From Caprimulgus europaeus (Eukaryota; Chordata; Aves; Caprimulgiformes; Caprimulgidae), in assembly GCA_907165065.1 (NCBI GenBank), contig OU015523.1:44753702-44817701 (forward strand): a stretch of DNA of 64,000 bases. The letters run 5' to 3'. The notes under the pieces were generated by a model. The model did not search any database and was not told where the DNA came from. It saw nothing but the letters and a program-made list of their open reading frames with translations. The position numbers and the translations under genes were made by a program. Positions 26,036 to 38,577 of this stretch are shown piece by piece (position 1 is the first letter of the stretch; every line of letters begins with the position of its first letter).

Positions 26036-29000
26036 CATTCTTGATACTGCAAACATCAGACATACCTATTTGTAAAAATCCATGGAGAAGTCTCCAAGCT
26101 GCTGTCTCACCTCCTTTCCTTTTCAGATGCAGTTCGCATTTGCAGTTAAGTTTGGACTATTAGGCTGACTTTATTTTTTTCATTTAATGAAAGCTGGGCC
26201 AGTCTTGATCATAACTTCAGCAAGAACAGGACTTAAACTTGTATATGTATTCTGCAGTGAAATTAGCTGTCACCTGCCAGGCAATCTGAGGGATCTGTTA
26301 CTGCTTCATCAGGAGCAACTTCCTTTTGCTGAAGTCCACAGTTTCAGATATATTAAAAAAAAAAAATCATATATATAAAATCATTCTTTCCCTCTCGTGG
26401 GAACACACTGCCACAGCCCAGGCTGCACAACGGTCCCCAAAATTTAACAGGCTACAGAGCCAGCAGGACCAGGAACATTTATGTTAATCAGTGTGTGGAG
26501 AGAGAACCAAAGATATGTTAAGATCTGATACGGCATATGGGATCCGATAGCATATCATTAGAGGCAGAAAGCAACCCTTTCCAGTGCAGCTTTCAGCTAC
26601 TTATTAAGGCTTTCTGTTCAAACTTTGAAGTGCACGGGCTGAAATTTTCTAGGGCCATAATTGCTACTATTCTGGTAATTAAAGCTTGCTATAATGCAGA
26701 GACACAAGGGCATTTCCTAACTTCTGAGTGTGCGCCTCTGCAACCTTACTCAATTTTCTTTCTGGTAGCAGAGGAAGGAGGAGGAAAGCTTAAGTCTCTA
26801 ATCCTGAACATTAGTGAGGCTGGTATTCAAGTTCTACCAAACTTGACGGGCACCAGCATACATCAGACAGGGATATAAACTTTACCAGAATGGATTTTGT
26901 GTCATTACATGTGCACTGGGTTTTTATTGCTCTTGAGACTCAGGGCAGTCTCAAATTTAAGCAGAGCTCCTATATCAGTCAGACAAGAGACATCACAAAA
27001 AATAACAGTGGCCAAGCACTCTCCAAATAATCCTCCTTCCCATACCTTTGGCAAGGGGAACTGTTACCAGTAGGAAAAGGCTCATAGCTTATCATAATAT
27101 GAAACATCCTTTTAGATTCAAACTGAATCAAATGACACTATGTGCACCATTAATTAGTCCTGCAAATATTTGCAGGATAGTGAGAGGGCTCTGCCCCAAC
27201 TAAACCTCGAGTCATTCAGGTTTCAATATTTAGTTGAAGCTTCTGTAGGTATCTTGCCCACTTCCCCATCCCAGCCCTCATCAGCACAGTGACCAATGAA
27301 TGTCATTCACTTAAAGCTTGCCAAAGCTTTGAGTAAGAAATTCTGGCACCACTTAGTCTGTTAGGAAACCTCAGAGCCAAACAGCCTGTGTAATAACTAT
27401 GAAAATTGTATTATTAGCTTCTAAACAGAAGCAGCGTGACACTCTGCAAAGGAAATACGCAGGCTGTCAGAAGCACTGAGAGAAGGTGTCAGCTACATAT
27501 TAATGGCTATTTAAACATATTATTTGTTCCAAAGTGTTAAAAATGAAATTTTTAGCTCTGACAGCAGAAAAGGTGGTGGTGTATGAAGTCCCACATTGGC
27601 ATGCCATCTTTCCCAGCTGCTGCTGCAAGCATTTCAAAGCTATTGGTTGGTACCATTTGGAGATTCCCACAGGGAAAGGAAGCCCCAGGAGAAACAAAAG
27701 AGTTTTTATTCCTTCCCTTCGGTTTAGTTAAGGCAGAGACATTCCACTTTTGGCTCTGCTGACAAATACACATGATAAAAGAAGGCAGAGGAACAGAGAT
27801 CGACTTAAGTTAGCACAGATGGACAACTTGGACACAATCTAGCTGCTGGGCTCCTATTCATTGAGAAACTTAATTTGCAACTAGTTAACTATGTGTTGGC
27901 TCAACTAAGCAGTACAATGTGGCTTCTGCATCCTAAACTCAGGGTACCGCAGATTTCCAAGGAGTGCTGTGAAAGCAGAAAAGCCCTCACAATCTGAAAT
28001 TTTTACTGCTCTCCTCATTTTGCCCATTTAAAATTTACCCCCTCAAAGAAGCAGAGCCTCTGATATAAAACAGCCTGGGAAAATGAACTGGGAAAGCCAA
28101 AAGCCAAGCCATTGGAAAGCAGAAATCTCAATGTTTTCTGAAAAAGGCACTGCCTTAGCTACCATGCCAGCTCTTTTTTTGTGGGGTATGTGTGGGGAGC
28201 CATGTGCTAACCATTGCTATCATAGATGGAATTAATCCCATACGTGCTGCCACTGAAGATATTTGGGGACTAGAGGCTGGTACTGCTTTGTGGAAGTACT
28301 ACTGAATTTTTTTCACAGCACTTGCAAAGAAAGAGCGTGAGTATGGCACACAATGGTACCACACTGCCTACAGGTGGAAAAGGGACCATTGATTTTAACC
28401 TATTTGAAGAGTTCTCTCTTTAATCTACTGCAAACATATTAATGAAGACTCGTAGGTCCAAGGCAAATAACTTGCCACAGCCAGTCACAAGAGTGGGTTG
28501 GCATAATCAGTGCTTGGCATGGCACGAAATACCCATATTTCATGTCAACATTTCTTGAAAAATCTTCCTGCAGATCCCTCAGCCTTGGAAGACAGGGGTG
28601 GGAGCACTCAAGGAGGTGGGACCTGCAGAGCTTCAGAGGAGTCAGGCTGGTTTCAGAGCATCCTATCACCTGGGGCTCATCACAGCCACAGCTCAGGTGC
28701 CTGCAAGACCAGGCTACAAGGGACACAGACCTGAGACTTCCCTTGTCCTGGCTCCCATGTGCCTGCTGGCTAGGTGGGGAGCTGGCAGGGAACAAGGCAG
28801 GTTTCAGATCCTGCACTGCAGAGAAAGCTTTCTCAGGAAGCTGCCTGGTGCATGTCAAAATCACGTTGTAATGAACGATTTCAGAGACGCGTCAACTTGG
28901 CATTGTTTGATGGAAAAAATGCTGTATCAGAATATGTGCAATCAATGTGTCTGAATAGAAAATTACAAATATCTGAGTCCACTGTGTCCTGAGGAAGGCT

Positions 29001-29224
29001 ATGTGCAAAGTCTGGGCTACTCCACATATTTCTCAGGGATTTTTTGAGTAGGAAATCCAATGCCAACTTCAAAATGCCAGCCTTTTTAAGCCATTTATTT
29101 CCAGGGATCTATCACCAAACTTTCATACTTATGTCACAGCTCCTTTATCTGGTCACAACGGCTAAAACATCACAATATTGGTGCATCCCTGATTACATTG
29201 ACACTATCAGCATTTGAAAACTGG
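26036..29224. other. Unique non-coding stretch
   Basis: Nothing recognised as a gene. There is an A-run followed by (AT)n at 26353-26377. 28560-28830 is GC-richer and opens ORFs in several frames on both strands (up to 141 codons on -), which points to composition rather than coding. 27.0-28.5 kb is AT-moderate unique sequence. Confidence 0.45.
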
Positions 29225-29240
29225 AAAAAAAAAAAAAAAA
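29225..29240. repeat. A16 tract next to the CR1 5' junction
   Basis: Sixteen consecutive A about 18 bp upstream of the point where CR1 similarity begins. It may be a pre-existing simple repeat at the insertion site. CR1 itself does not carry a 5' A-tract. Confidence 0.95.
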
Positions 29241-29257
29241 GCATCATATGAATTCAA

Positions 29258-30238
29258 TGTGGTGCCCCTCAGGCATTGGTATTGGGACCAGCAATATTTA
29301 ACACTTTTACTAGAGACATGGACAGTGGGATTGAGTGCATGCTCAACAAGTTTGCCAATGACAATGACACCAAGCTGTGTGGTTCAGTCAACACGCTGGA
29401 GGGACGGGATGCCATCCAGGGGGACCTTGACAGGCTTGAGAGGTGGGCCTGTGCTAACCTCATGAAGTTCAACAAGGCCAAATGCAAGGCCCTGCACCCA
29501 GGTCAGGGTAATCCCAAGCACAAATACAGGCTGGGCAGAGAATGGATCAAGAGGAGCCCTGAGGAGAAGGACTTGGGGGTGCTGGTGGACAAGAAGCTCA
29601 ACATGATCTGACAATGTGTGCTCACAGCCCAGGTGGCCAACATTATCCCAGGCCTCATCAAGAGAAGTGTGGCCAGCAGGTCGAGGGAGGTGATTCTGCC
29701 CCTCTTGTGAGGCCCCACCTGGAGTGCTGTGTCCAGTTGTGGGGTCTTCAACATAAGAAAGACATGGACCTACTGGAGTAAGTCCAGAGGAGGCCACAAG
29801 GATGATCCAAGGGCTGGAGCACCTCTCCTATGAGGACAGGCTGGAGAGTTGGGGCCGTTCAGTCTGGAGAAGAAAAGGCTCCAGGGAGACCTTATAGCGG
29901 CCTTCCAGTACCTGAAGGGGCTACAAGAAGGCTGGGGAGGGACTTTTTACAAGGGCAGGTAGTGATAGAACAAGGGGAAATGGCTTTAAACTGGAGGAGG
30001 GTAGGTTTAGATTAGATATTAGGAAGAAATTCTCTCCTGTGAGGGTGGTGAGACACTGGAACAGGTTGCCCAGAGAAGCTGCGGATGCCCCGTCCCTGGA
30101 AGTGTTCAAGGCCAGGTTGGATGAGGCTTTGAGCAACCTGGTCTCGTGGAAGGTGTCGCTGCTGATGGCAGGGGGGTTGGAACCAGATGATCTTTAAGGT
30201 CCCTTCCAACCCAAACCATTCTATGATTCTATGATTCA
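29258..30238 (+). mobile_element. CR1 LINE, 5'-truncated, ORF2 3' part plus 3' UTR
   Basis: This is the best-preserved transposon in the window. The first readable codons (29261 on) give GAPQALVLGP, the reverse-transcriptase block G-x-P-Q-G-S-x-L-G-P, then NTFTRDMDSGIECMLNKFA. The catalytic FADD box is broken: it reads FANDNDTKL, with an extra codon and no adjacent Asp-Asp. The frame continues through LERWACANLMKFNKAKCKAL and EKDLGVLVDKKLNM to a TGA at 29609, where CGG is expected. It goes on in the same frame through KRSVASRSREVILP to another stop at about 29707, after which the frame is lost. The 3' UTR follows, with 'ttggaaccagatgatcttta' and two terminal ATTCTATG units at 30218-30233. The element is inactive, about 980 bp long, and lacks ORF1 and most of ORF2. 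Confidence 0.96.
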
Positions 30239-31517
30239 ATACACTATCCAATGCCAAATAGCAGCAATCCTAGCCTAGTTACTCACTCATTTCTCTCTTC
30301 AGTGAATTACAGCTCCTCACAAAGTTGCAAAAACCTCTCGCATCAATCTCAGACTCTTGCTAAATGTCAGTTCACGCAGAACCTGGGTGCTGGGAATAAC
30401 TGAGCTGGTGAAAGGATGCAATAGTCTGAAGCATAAAAGAAGAGGGCTCAAGGATGAAAGGGGAGACATACGCAAGCAGCCTGCATGAGCAAGCACTCCA
30501 GAAAGAAATCACATTGTGGAAGTCAGAAGGGGAGTTTAAATTAGAAGGAGGGACTGTTATTCTTAAGGTTTGTAATCAAAAGCTTGTCGTTCCAATTAGG
30601 AAAGCAAAGATGCTTGGCCAACATGCTATTACCAGCTTTTTGGCAGGCAAAGCCATTTACAACAACCAGGCTGACTCTCCTGCACTCAAGTATTTGTTTT
30701 TACATTCAAGCTTTCTCAGGCTCTATAGCTCTTGGAACAGACTCTAGCCACACTTGTTGAGGGCAAAGTCCATATGAGATGGAACATCAAGCAGAACCAA
30801 GTGTTACTGCTTTCTCAAAGCAGCTATTCAGTCACACTCCTTACCTTATTTCTGTGAAAATGAGGGAGTGATTTCAATTATGTAAAAAAAGAAAAAGAGA
30901 CTGAAAATAGAAGATGAGTTGTTGGGAGGGTTTTTTTACCTTCAAGGTTGAAGTTCACAGTAAAGCTCCCCAGAATAACTCAAAATACCTTCCTTTTGCT
31001 CTTCCTCCTGCCCACCTTTGGAATGCGTCTGGGAGCACAGGTTGTTGGAGGTGTTTGGTTATACTGGAGCAGAAACAAGGGAAGGGAGGAATATTCAAAA
31101 AGACTAGCATATGCCTAGGAAGAACTGGGGCTCCTAAAGTCAGGCTACTGCTCTGCATCAACCACAGGAAGACCTCTTCTCTCTCTTTCCATCTCATTGT
31201 GTCTTGACTTTCAGCGAGTTGAGTCCCTTGAGTGATCAGTGGGTAAGTTCTCTTTCAAGTTTCACTCTTCCATACGGCCTCAGCCCAACGCAAAACTGCT
31301 TGTGTTTAGTAGAAAACATCCTCCACTTTTTTCCCCCCATGCTTATTTAAAGCTCCACTTCATTATATTTACTGCTATTCTGACTTTAATAAATAATAAC
31401 CACACACTTCTTGGAGGCTCTAGGCATCTTAACACATAATTAATCATACAACCAAACCCCCATGAGCCTTCAAAACATCATTAGAAAGAAAATCTTCCAG
31501 CCAACCACCTTGGAATT
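30239..31517. other. Unique non-coding stretch
   Basis: No gene or repeat recognised between the CR1 terminus and the A24 tract. ORFs of 97 codons at 30454 and 30914 on + have no domain. Confidence 0.5.
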
Positions 31518-31541
31518 AAAAAAAAAAAAAAAAAAAAAAAA
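31518..31541. repeat. A24 mononucleotide tract
   Basis: Twenty-four consecutive A. No retroposed sequence can be recognised on its left. Confidence 0.95.
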
Positions 31542-34500
31542 GAATCCTTTCTCTCCCTTAATTGGTCTGAGAAGCACAGCCACAGCTCTCTCAAAAGGAT
31601 GTCTTCTGCACTGTATCCGCAGATCTGGGCTCAGACCAAACCAGGGAAATAAATTACAGAGATGCAGAGCCCCCACAGAGGCATGTCCTGCCACCACCTG
31701 CCTCTTTCTGCAGCCCAGACTGCCAGGTTGAAGTGACCATGAGAAGAAGGAAGAGGGAGAGAGAAAGAGGGAGCATCCTTTCTCCTCAAGTCAAGTAAGA
31801 ATAAATATGGAAAGTGATACTTCAGGGATAAAATACTACACATGGACATTAGCAATTTCACAAAGCTGCTGTTTATTGATGCACACTTCTCTTCTAAAGG
31901 TGGAAGTGTAGGAGTAAGGCTTCAGAAGTGCTTTAACTCTTTTTCTACCCAACACCTCCTTAAATCTGGAAAGTTAAATTCAGTCTAATTTCCTTTACGG
32001 TAAACATCAGCTTTAATTACAGCTGGAGAGTCAGCATGTATGCCTAACAGCAGCAGAAGTAGCTTCTGGTCTACACAATAATACTAATTATACTCTAACT
32101 TAAATGAGCACCATGGCCACAGGCTGAGGTCTTTCTCCTGCCTCGGCAGAGCTCCAGATTAGCTCTATCTCCATGTACTGTGGTAGCTCAGGACTCAGGG
32201 AGACCCTGGGGAACTTGAACCTCTCTGCTGGCTCCAATAAGTGAAGAAAAAGTACAACCATCTGGGAGCAGCAGCATAATGTCTCCAACAGCCATGGAGG
32301 AGGTGGCCAGGCTGCCCTCACTGCACCTCCCATATGTGCCCCTGGGCCCAGGCACAACCACTGGTGGGTCCCCATAACACAGACATGGCACAAAGATCAG
32401 CAAGCTCCGGTTTTCCCAGTTAGTGACCCCGCAGCATCCTCCCAGCTCACTCCGTTCATCTGTGGTCCTTGCCATTGGCATGACCCCATCACAGGGCTAA
32501 TCCCTGCACACTCCTAGCAAGTAAAAGTAGGTAGCTTAAAAGAGAGCTTATTACTTCTGTATTATTTAAATTCCTCTTCAGTTTTCACTTCTGCTACACA
32601 ACGAAGGAAGGTCTACTATGTAATGGATTACCAGCAGGGCAGAAGGAGCAAATAGCTAACTTATTTGTTTTAGAAGAAGTATGCAATAAAAAAGTGCAGC
32701 CTACTGTATTGTGCCCATGAACTTTATCCTTCTGACTAACACACAGTATCCAAGAAAAATTTCCTGCTCCGAGACTCTGCGACCTAGGACTGGAGTCTAA
32801 AGACTCCCAAGAAGCTCCAGAAGCCTGTAAAACCAGCTGCGTGTCCCGAGGGAATGGCTAACCTGGCAGTGGTTTCCCTTACACTAAATCCTTATTGCTT
32901 TAATGAAGTTGCCTGGAAGTGGCTTGAACAGAAGAAAAGGGAATGCTGCTCTGATCAAGTGACTCATAGAAAGAGGGAGGGAGGTCTTAAGATACTCTTT
33001 GGAAAGGATTTCAAAGCTGAGCATATTGTTCCAGGAAATGTTTACAGACTGGAAAAGAGGAAGTTTTGACTTTCATTGGCTTGTTCTGTTGCAACACGGC
33101 ATGTTTACCAAAAATCCATAAAGACAGGGAAAAAAAAAGCTCCCTTCTGAAGAAGGGCTGGGCACAATGCAAAAGGAGTGCAGTTCTGCCAGTGGGAACT
33201 CTGCTTTAAAGAACCAGCCAAGAGGAGAAAATTAACTCGGTGCTGGCTCCACAGGGCAGGCTCATACCTCAGCCCCACAAACATCTCAAAAAAGAACAAA
33301 ATGCACTGTAAATCACAAGAGGCCAGAGCATAAGAAATATACTCCCACTGCAGTTTTTCGGGTCGTACCTGCCACATACTACTTGCTTTAGAGACACCAA
33401 AGAAGACAGCACTCCTCCCTGGAGAGGTTAGTGGTATCTGGGAAATGATGCAGTTAGAGGGAGACTATATTCGGGTTTGTGGTGGATTTCCTTTTTGTTT
33501 TCACAGATTAAATACATTCACAACAACCAATAGGCAAAGCAGGACTCTATGGATGCTCCTGTGGAAGGGCTCAAGAAAATCATGTCTCATTTTAGGTCAG
33601 TGTCTCCTAAATTTTTTTACAGTTGAGACTCCTTGGCAAAAATGAGTAGTGACCTGTGCCTTCCTGTTTAGTCCTTCAGTTGCTGAATTCTGTCCTCAGC
33701 CAATGTAATTTCATTCCCCTAATCCACTCAGGATATCTCCTCCCATCTCCTACCAAGAGACTGCAAGATCCTCCTTTTGCTGCCACCAGGTTTTTGTCAG
33801 CAGCATCACCCCAGAGGCAGAGCTCATGCTCCAATCTGACCTCGCAGAGAGGCCAGGTCCTAGGGCTGTGTGACAGCTGCACTTGATCTGCTCCGCACCC
33901 TGACTGAGCTCTTGCCTCTCCAAAGAAGTGTTGTACTCCCACCAGAAAGAGCTACAAGAACCAGGCAAGTAAGAGCTGCCTCTGGAGGACCCCTGTGAAA
34001 GCAGCCCAGCAGAAAGTAAGGGCTGCGAGAACAGAACAGGTGTCCCTCAAACTGCACTGTTTCTCTTGCTCTGAAGCCTCACAGCATCTCCTTTTTTCCT
34101 CCCCAACCTATAGCCCTGGCTCTAAAAAGGATGAGAGCACTTTCAAATAGGCCCCAGAGCTTGTTGGGAGGGAAGAGAATATGAAAACAAAGGCTCATCA
34201 TAGGCCACGACAGCAATACCCATCAAAGATGAAATGATGTTCATTTAGAATGACAAAAAGATGAGGAATCTGATCCAGAAGGAGTGAAAGCAAGTTTGGG
34301 AAGAAGGTGAGCATTTCTCACCTTAAGATGTGTGCTGGAAGACACCAGGAGATGAAAAGGTCATCTTTTTAATCCTTAGCTCTTTTTACAAACCATATAT
34401 ATCCATTTTCTTGCACTGCAGGAAGCCTAATGAGGGGTAAAAAATTTAAAAAAAAAGGGTATTTTTTTCTGCAAATGATTTTTTATGAAACAGCAGTCCC

Positions 34501-35271
34501 TCAGACGTCAACACTACTCTAACCTGTGGACCTCTAAATAGACTAGGCTTTTGCATTGGAAATGAAGGGTCCCTGCAGTTCAGTGACTTAGACATTTTGA
34601 AATCCTAACCTATTTGACAAGATATTAGTCAAAAAGCAGTGCCACAATGTGTGAATTAATAGGACCCAGATGTAACTGCTTAATAGTAACCACTTGCTTA
34701 ATCCTGTGTAGTTAAATGGTATAACAAAAGAATTAGCCAGTGACATCCACTTAGAAAATATGATCCCATCGATACTATGATTTCTTTTTAACTGCTGAAC
34801 TGGTTTTGGCACATATAAAAATGTGGTTTCAATCAGACCAAATTGCACCACAAAAAAAGCCTTGTTAAGAAGCCCAGACCTGTGGGCTTTAAACAATGCA
34901 CTGAAGTGAAGAACATTAAGAATGGGATTGAGACTGGGAGCATAGGGGGAGGAAATAAGTGGTCCCTCAGTCATTATTACTAGCCATGAGATCACACAGA
35001 CCTTTCATCTTATATTATCAATCTCCCTTAGTGCCGGACTTACAATAAAATATGTAGTGCCGGGCTGAGCTGTAACAGGAGGAGCAGTCAAATTCCCCTT
35101 GCTTTTCTCCTCCTGATTGCCCTCATTTACATTAACTCCTCAGCAAACAGTAATAGCTAATGGAGCAAGACTGTTACAGTCCTGGTTCAGTGACACCAGC
35201 TAACTGAGAACACTAAAAGGATATTCAGAAACACCGACCAAAATGATAGCAACTGACGCTTTAGCCTTAGT
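31542..35271. other. Unique non-coding stretch
   Basis: A purine-rich tract lies at about 31741-31775. 32100-32480 is GC-richer, with 97-codon ORFs on the - strand and no domains. A 71-codon ORF at 32854-33069 has mixed protein-like composition but no recognised family. 33.7-34.1 kb opens several overlapping ORFs on both strands. 34.2-35.2 kb is AT-rich. Nothing else was recognised. Confidence 0.45.
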
Positions 35272-35325
35272 GAAAAGAAGAAAAAAAAAAAGAAAAGAAA
35301 AGAAAAGAAACGAAGAAAATAAAAT
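35272..35325. repeat. (AAAAG)n purine tract
   Basis: An A12 run is followed by about four AAAAG units and then degenerate GAAGAAAA. It is an imperfect pentanucleotide microsatellite. Confidence 0.92.
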
Positions 35326-35784
35326 CCCAGACTAAAATATCCCACACGACAGGGCCACTGCAATGTAATATTTTTTATGAAGAAACCCCACTGACCACAG
35401 CTGATTTGATTTTCTGTATGTCCAAACAGGAGCTGAATGAAGCTTCCTCCTGGTGATGGTCTCTATCCAAGCGCCCAACCCACCAAGCACGGTAATTGTC
35501 TTGGTTCAGACAAAACACAGCCCCTGAACAGTGTCCCACCTGCAGTTTTAGGATGGCATTTCATTAAACTGAATTATCTTTGTGCAAAATGTACTGATTA
35601 GCTCCTGAGCTAGCTCATATTCATAAGCACACACAAGTACCAACGAAGCCAAGTGAGTCTGGTCCCATGCAGGGTTCAATGGCAAAGCTCACTGAGCCTT
35701 CACAGCCCAACCAAGAATAAATGCACCTCCTGTGCACAGAAAAGTCACAGAGGAAAAATGGCCAGAAAGAGCACACACACTGAG
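35326..35784. other. Unique non-coding stretch
   Basis: Nothing recognised between the (AAAAG)n tract and the CpG-enriched patch. Confidence 0.5.
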
Positions 35785-36010
35785 CAGGACGTAGCGTGTG
35801 TCCGTCTCCGTATTTTTACGCCTGCACGCCCAGCCTCTGACTGCGCTTGCAGAGGACAGAGAACAAATATGGCTGCGAGTTCTGCATGCATACAGAGAAC
35901 TTAAAAATCGTAAAGGGCCACATGGGAAACAGAGCCACTTCAGTTTGAAAGCTGAATGTATCTTAACTGCCTCAAGAAATAGGCAGCCACATTTCCTCCA
36001 ACAGGTTAGT
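35785..36010. other. Small CpG-enriched patch with a donor-like site
   Basis: Eight CpGs fall within about 90 bp (35789-35878), well above the surrounding density. High-complexity text without repeats follows, up to a splice-donor-like CAG|GTTAGT at 36002-36010. ORFs cross it on both strands (98 codons on +, 130 on -) and neither has a domain. It could be a conserved regulatory element or a non-coding exon, or simply local composition; no conservation data are available. Confidence 0.25.
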
Positions 36011-38550
36011 ACTTGTTTTACAGCTTCTGGCATTGCTGCTGGTCTCCCTGGAGCTGCCCCAACAGGTGCTGAGCCCAACATCTGCAGCCTTTGAGGGAAG
36101 TCGGTCCCACATTGTCCTGAGGCTGCAGATGCATCACAGTCATTGCCCTGTCACACGTACACCTCAGCAAGATTTGGGCTTGCGTCCCCTTAGTAATCTG
36201 AGCATCAGAGTGCTCAGGCAAAGCTGCCTGCTGCAGTATTGGGCCAGCTTTTGCCGGCTGTGGAACTGCGGTTGTGGCAGGCGGGCAGCTATCAATACTG
36301 ATGCGGATAAGGACTTGGCTGTATTACAGTATGGTCCCAGCAGTCTCTGCAGATCCTAGGTGGCTTGGTTCTCCTCCTCCATCCAAGTTAGAAGGTGAAG
36401 CAGTTAGCACTCAGCTACTCAGCCTACCAAACATTAACTTTTCCAAACCATGTCAGGATCCAAAGGAGTTTTGTTATAAAAATAACAATCTGCTGCTTTT
36501 AAAAAGCTTTGAGTTTCTTAGCTATTTCCTTTCAAAGGTCACACAGAGCAGATTTTAAGATTCATAAAGCTGTTTTCCTTTCAGGATACTGCCTGCTAAC
36601 TTCACAGCTGAGGGGAGGATGGATAGACATGAGTGGGCTTCTTTGATTTGCTTTCTGAAATAAATATTCGTTCCCACATATCTAAGGCAAACATTAACAG
36701 TAATGCTTTACTCTAGGAGCCCAGAACAACATGAACAGTGAAGGTGCAGATTTAAGAGTCAGCTTTTAGAAAGAGACAGATAAAGTGATGCCAGCATTCT
36801 CTCAGAGGGGTCTTCACCCCTTCATGCAAAAGAAGTCCCAGGTCACCTACTTCTGTACTATCTAGGAGCAGAGAACAATATCTTTGTTGCTTTCATCTGT
36901 TTCTTTAGTTATGTTGTTCTTTATTTGTGCCCCTCACTGGCCATGTGAACATGGCAAGCCATCCCAAGAAGGATATCTTGCCAGTTAGGATAACAAAGCT
37001 TTCACCAGAGAAAGGATGTTCAGAAACATCAGCATGGTCCAAATCCAGCCTCCTCTCTCCAGAAAAAAAGAGGCAAGAGAACTGATGTTTGAGGAAGTGA
37101 TTTTTGCCCTAATAGTCAAATATGTCCTCCATGCTCATAGACTGCCTACCACAAAGCTGAGGAATCCCCACAGCTCACGTGGGAGGAAAGGACGGGGCTG
37201 GGGCACATCTCCTCCTCTGCAGGTACAACCTCGTATCAAGGGAGAGAGAGGAAAGAGGTTCTGCAGCTACATGTGCCACACCAGCTGCTGAGACTGAGCA
37301 CATCGCACCAACTCAGCTTCACAGAGCTAAGCCAACATACTAATAACTACAGAGAAAAAAATACCAGTCAAATGTTTGCCAAAGCTCTTAAAAGAAGTAG
37401 GACCTGTTCCAACAAAGGTTATTCCACAACCAGCTCAGCCTAGGAGCAGACTGATAATCTGGTGAACTGCAACACTGCAAGGACAATCTTTCTGTTCCTG
37501 AGCATGGAGTTAATAAAGCTTCTGAAATGGCCCATCAGTGAACCCGTACTGTTGTTAACCCTGTAGCAGCACCACAGCAATAAAAATAGAGCAGGAATAT
37601 TAGCCACTACGCACAAAGGAGTACAAAAGGGTGAAGAGATGATTGATTTATTCATATTTATTTTGGGTGAGCTAAAAGCAAATGTAAATTTCAAGTATGC
37701 TCCTCAGCTGCATCTCATCCCTTCTAACCTCACTCATTACAAAAATCCAAATGTAGTGTACTGAGCTTAGAACTCACATTTACAATGCGCTAGTCACTGC
37801 ATTAAGACCCTAAGTACTAGAAGAAACTCATGCATGGTTTTATTTATCAATTTATACATTTCAGTCGTAGCACAACACTCAGAAGAGAGGTCTTCATTTT
37901 TGTACAATGGGCCCCAAACAATGCAGGGGGACATTTTCCCCTCTGCTCAAGAGAGTGCAATGTACCACCAACAAATCCTGCAGCAGTTTCCTTGAGAAAA
38001 GGAAAGCTATACATGCTTGGTACACATTTAAATGCTCATTGATATGGCTCAGTCCTTGAACCATCTTCCCATGAATAGATCTACTTAAGGGAGAGGCCTT
38101 CTCCCATTGCCTTCAGCCACTTGTCACTCTACAGCAGTTACCAGACATTCTTCCTCTTCCTCTTCCCTACTCCCTCCTGAAAGGTAAGCAGCTCCCTCCA
38201 TTGCCTGAGGCAAAAATCAGCTGGGTTAGTTTAAATAACTTGGTAGTTCAAGCTAAGCCAGTCCCTCCGGGTTTTAGTTCCTCTAAGACTTGTTCTACCC
38301 CAAGTTTCCATAATGGTTTGACTACTTCAGCTGGGGGTATGATGTTATACCTGTCAAATTAAAGTGGTAGCACAGATGTAGTTACACTGATATAAAATAT
38401 CTCACAACACAGTAATTTATTTCTCCTTTGTGCTCCAAGTACCTGTAGCAGTGGAAACACCTTTACACTAGTACAAGAACATCCACACAAAGAAATTACG
38501 CCATTTTAAGACTACTGCTTTCAAACCAACATAATGAAAGCACTTTGGAA
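36011..38550. other. Unique non-coding stretch
   Basis: No gene or transposon recognised. 36040-36360 is GC-richer. A pyrimidine-rich tract lies at about 38150-38180. The text at 38340-38395 (gtggtagcacagatgtagtt, acactgatata) loosely recalls old amniote repeats but is too short to call. Confidence 0.45.
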
Positions 38551-38577
38551 AACAAACAAACAAACAAACAAAAAAAA
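38551..38577. repeat. (CAAA)n microsatellite
   Basis: Five AAAC/CAAA units run into an A8 stretch. Antisense ORFs over it show runs of F, V and C, which are repeat by-products. Confidence 0.93.

Noticed and set aside
9945-31541. A25 and A24 tracts as tails of processed pseudogenes
   Set aside because: The sequence on the left of each tract shows no gene-like homology and no target-site duplications are visible.
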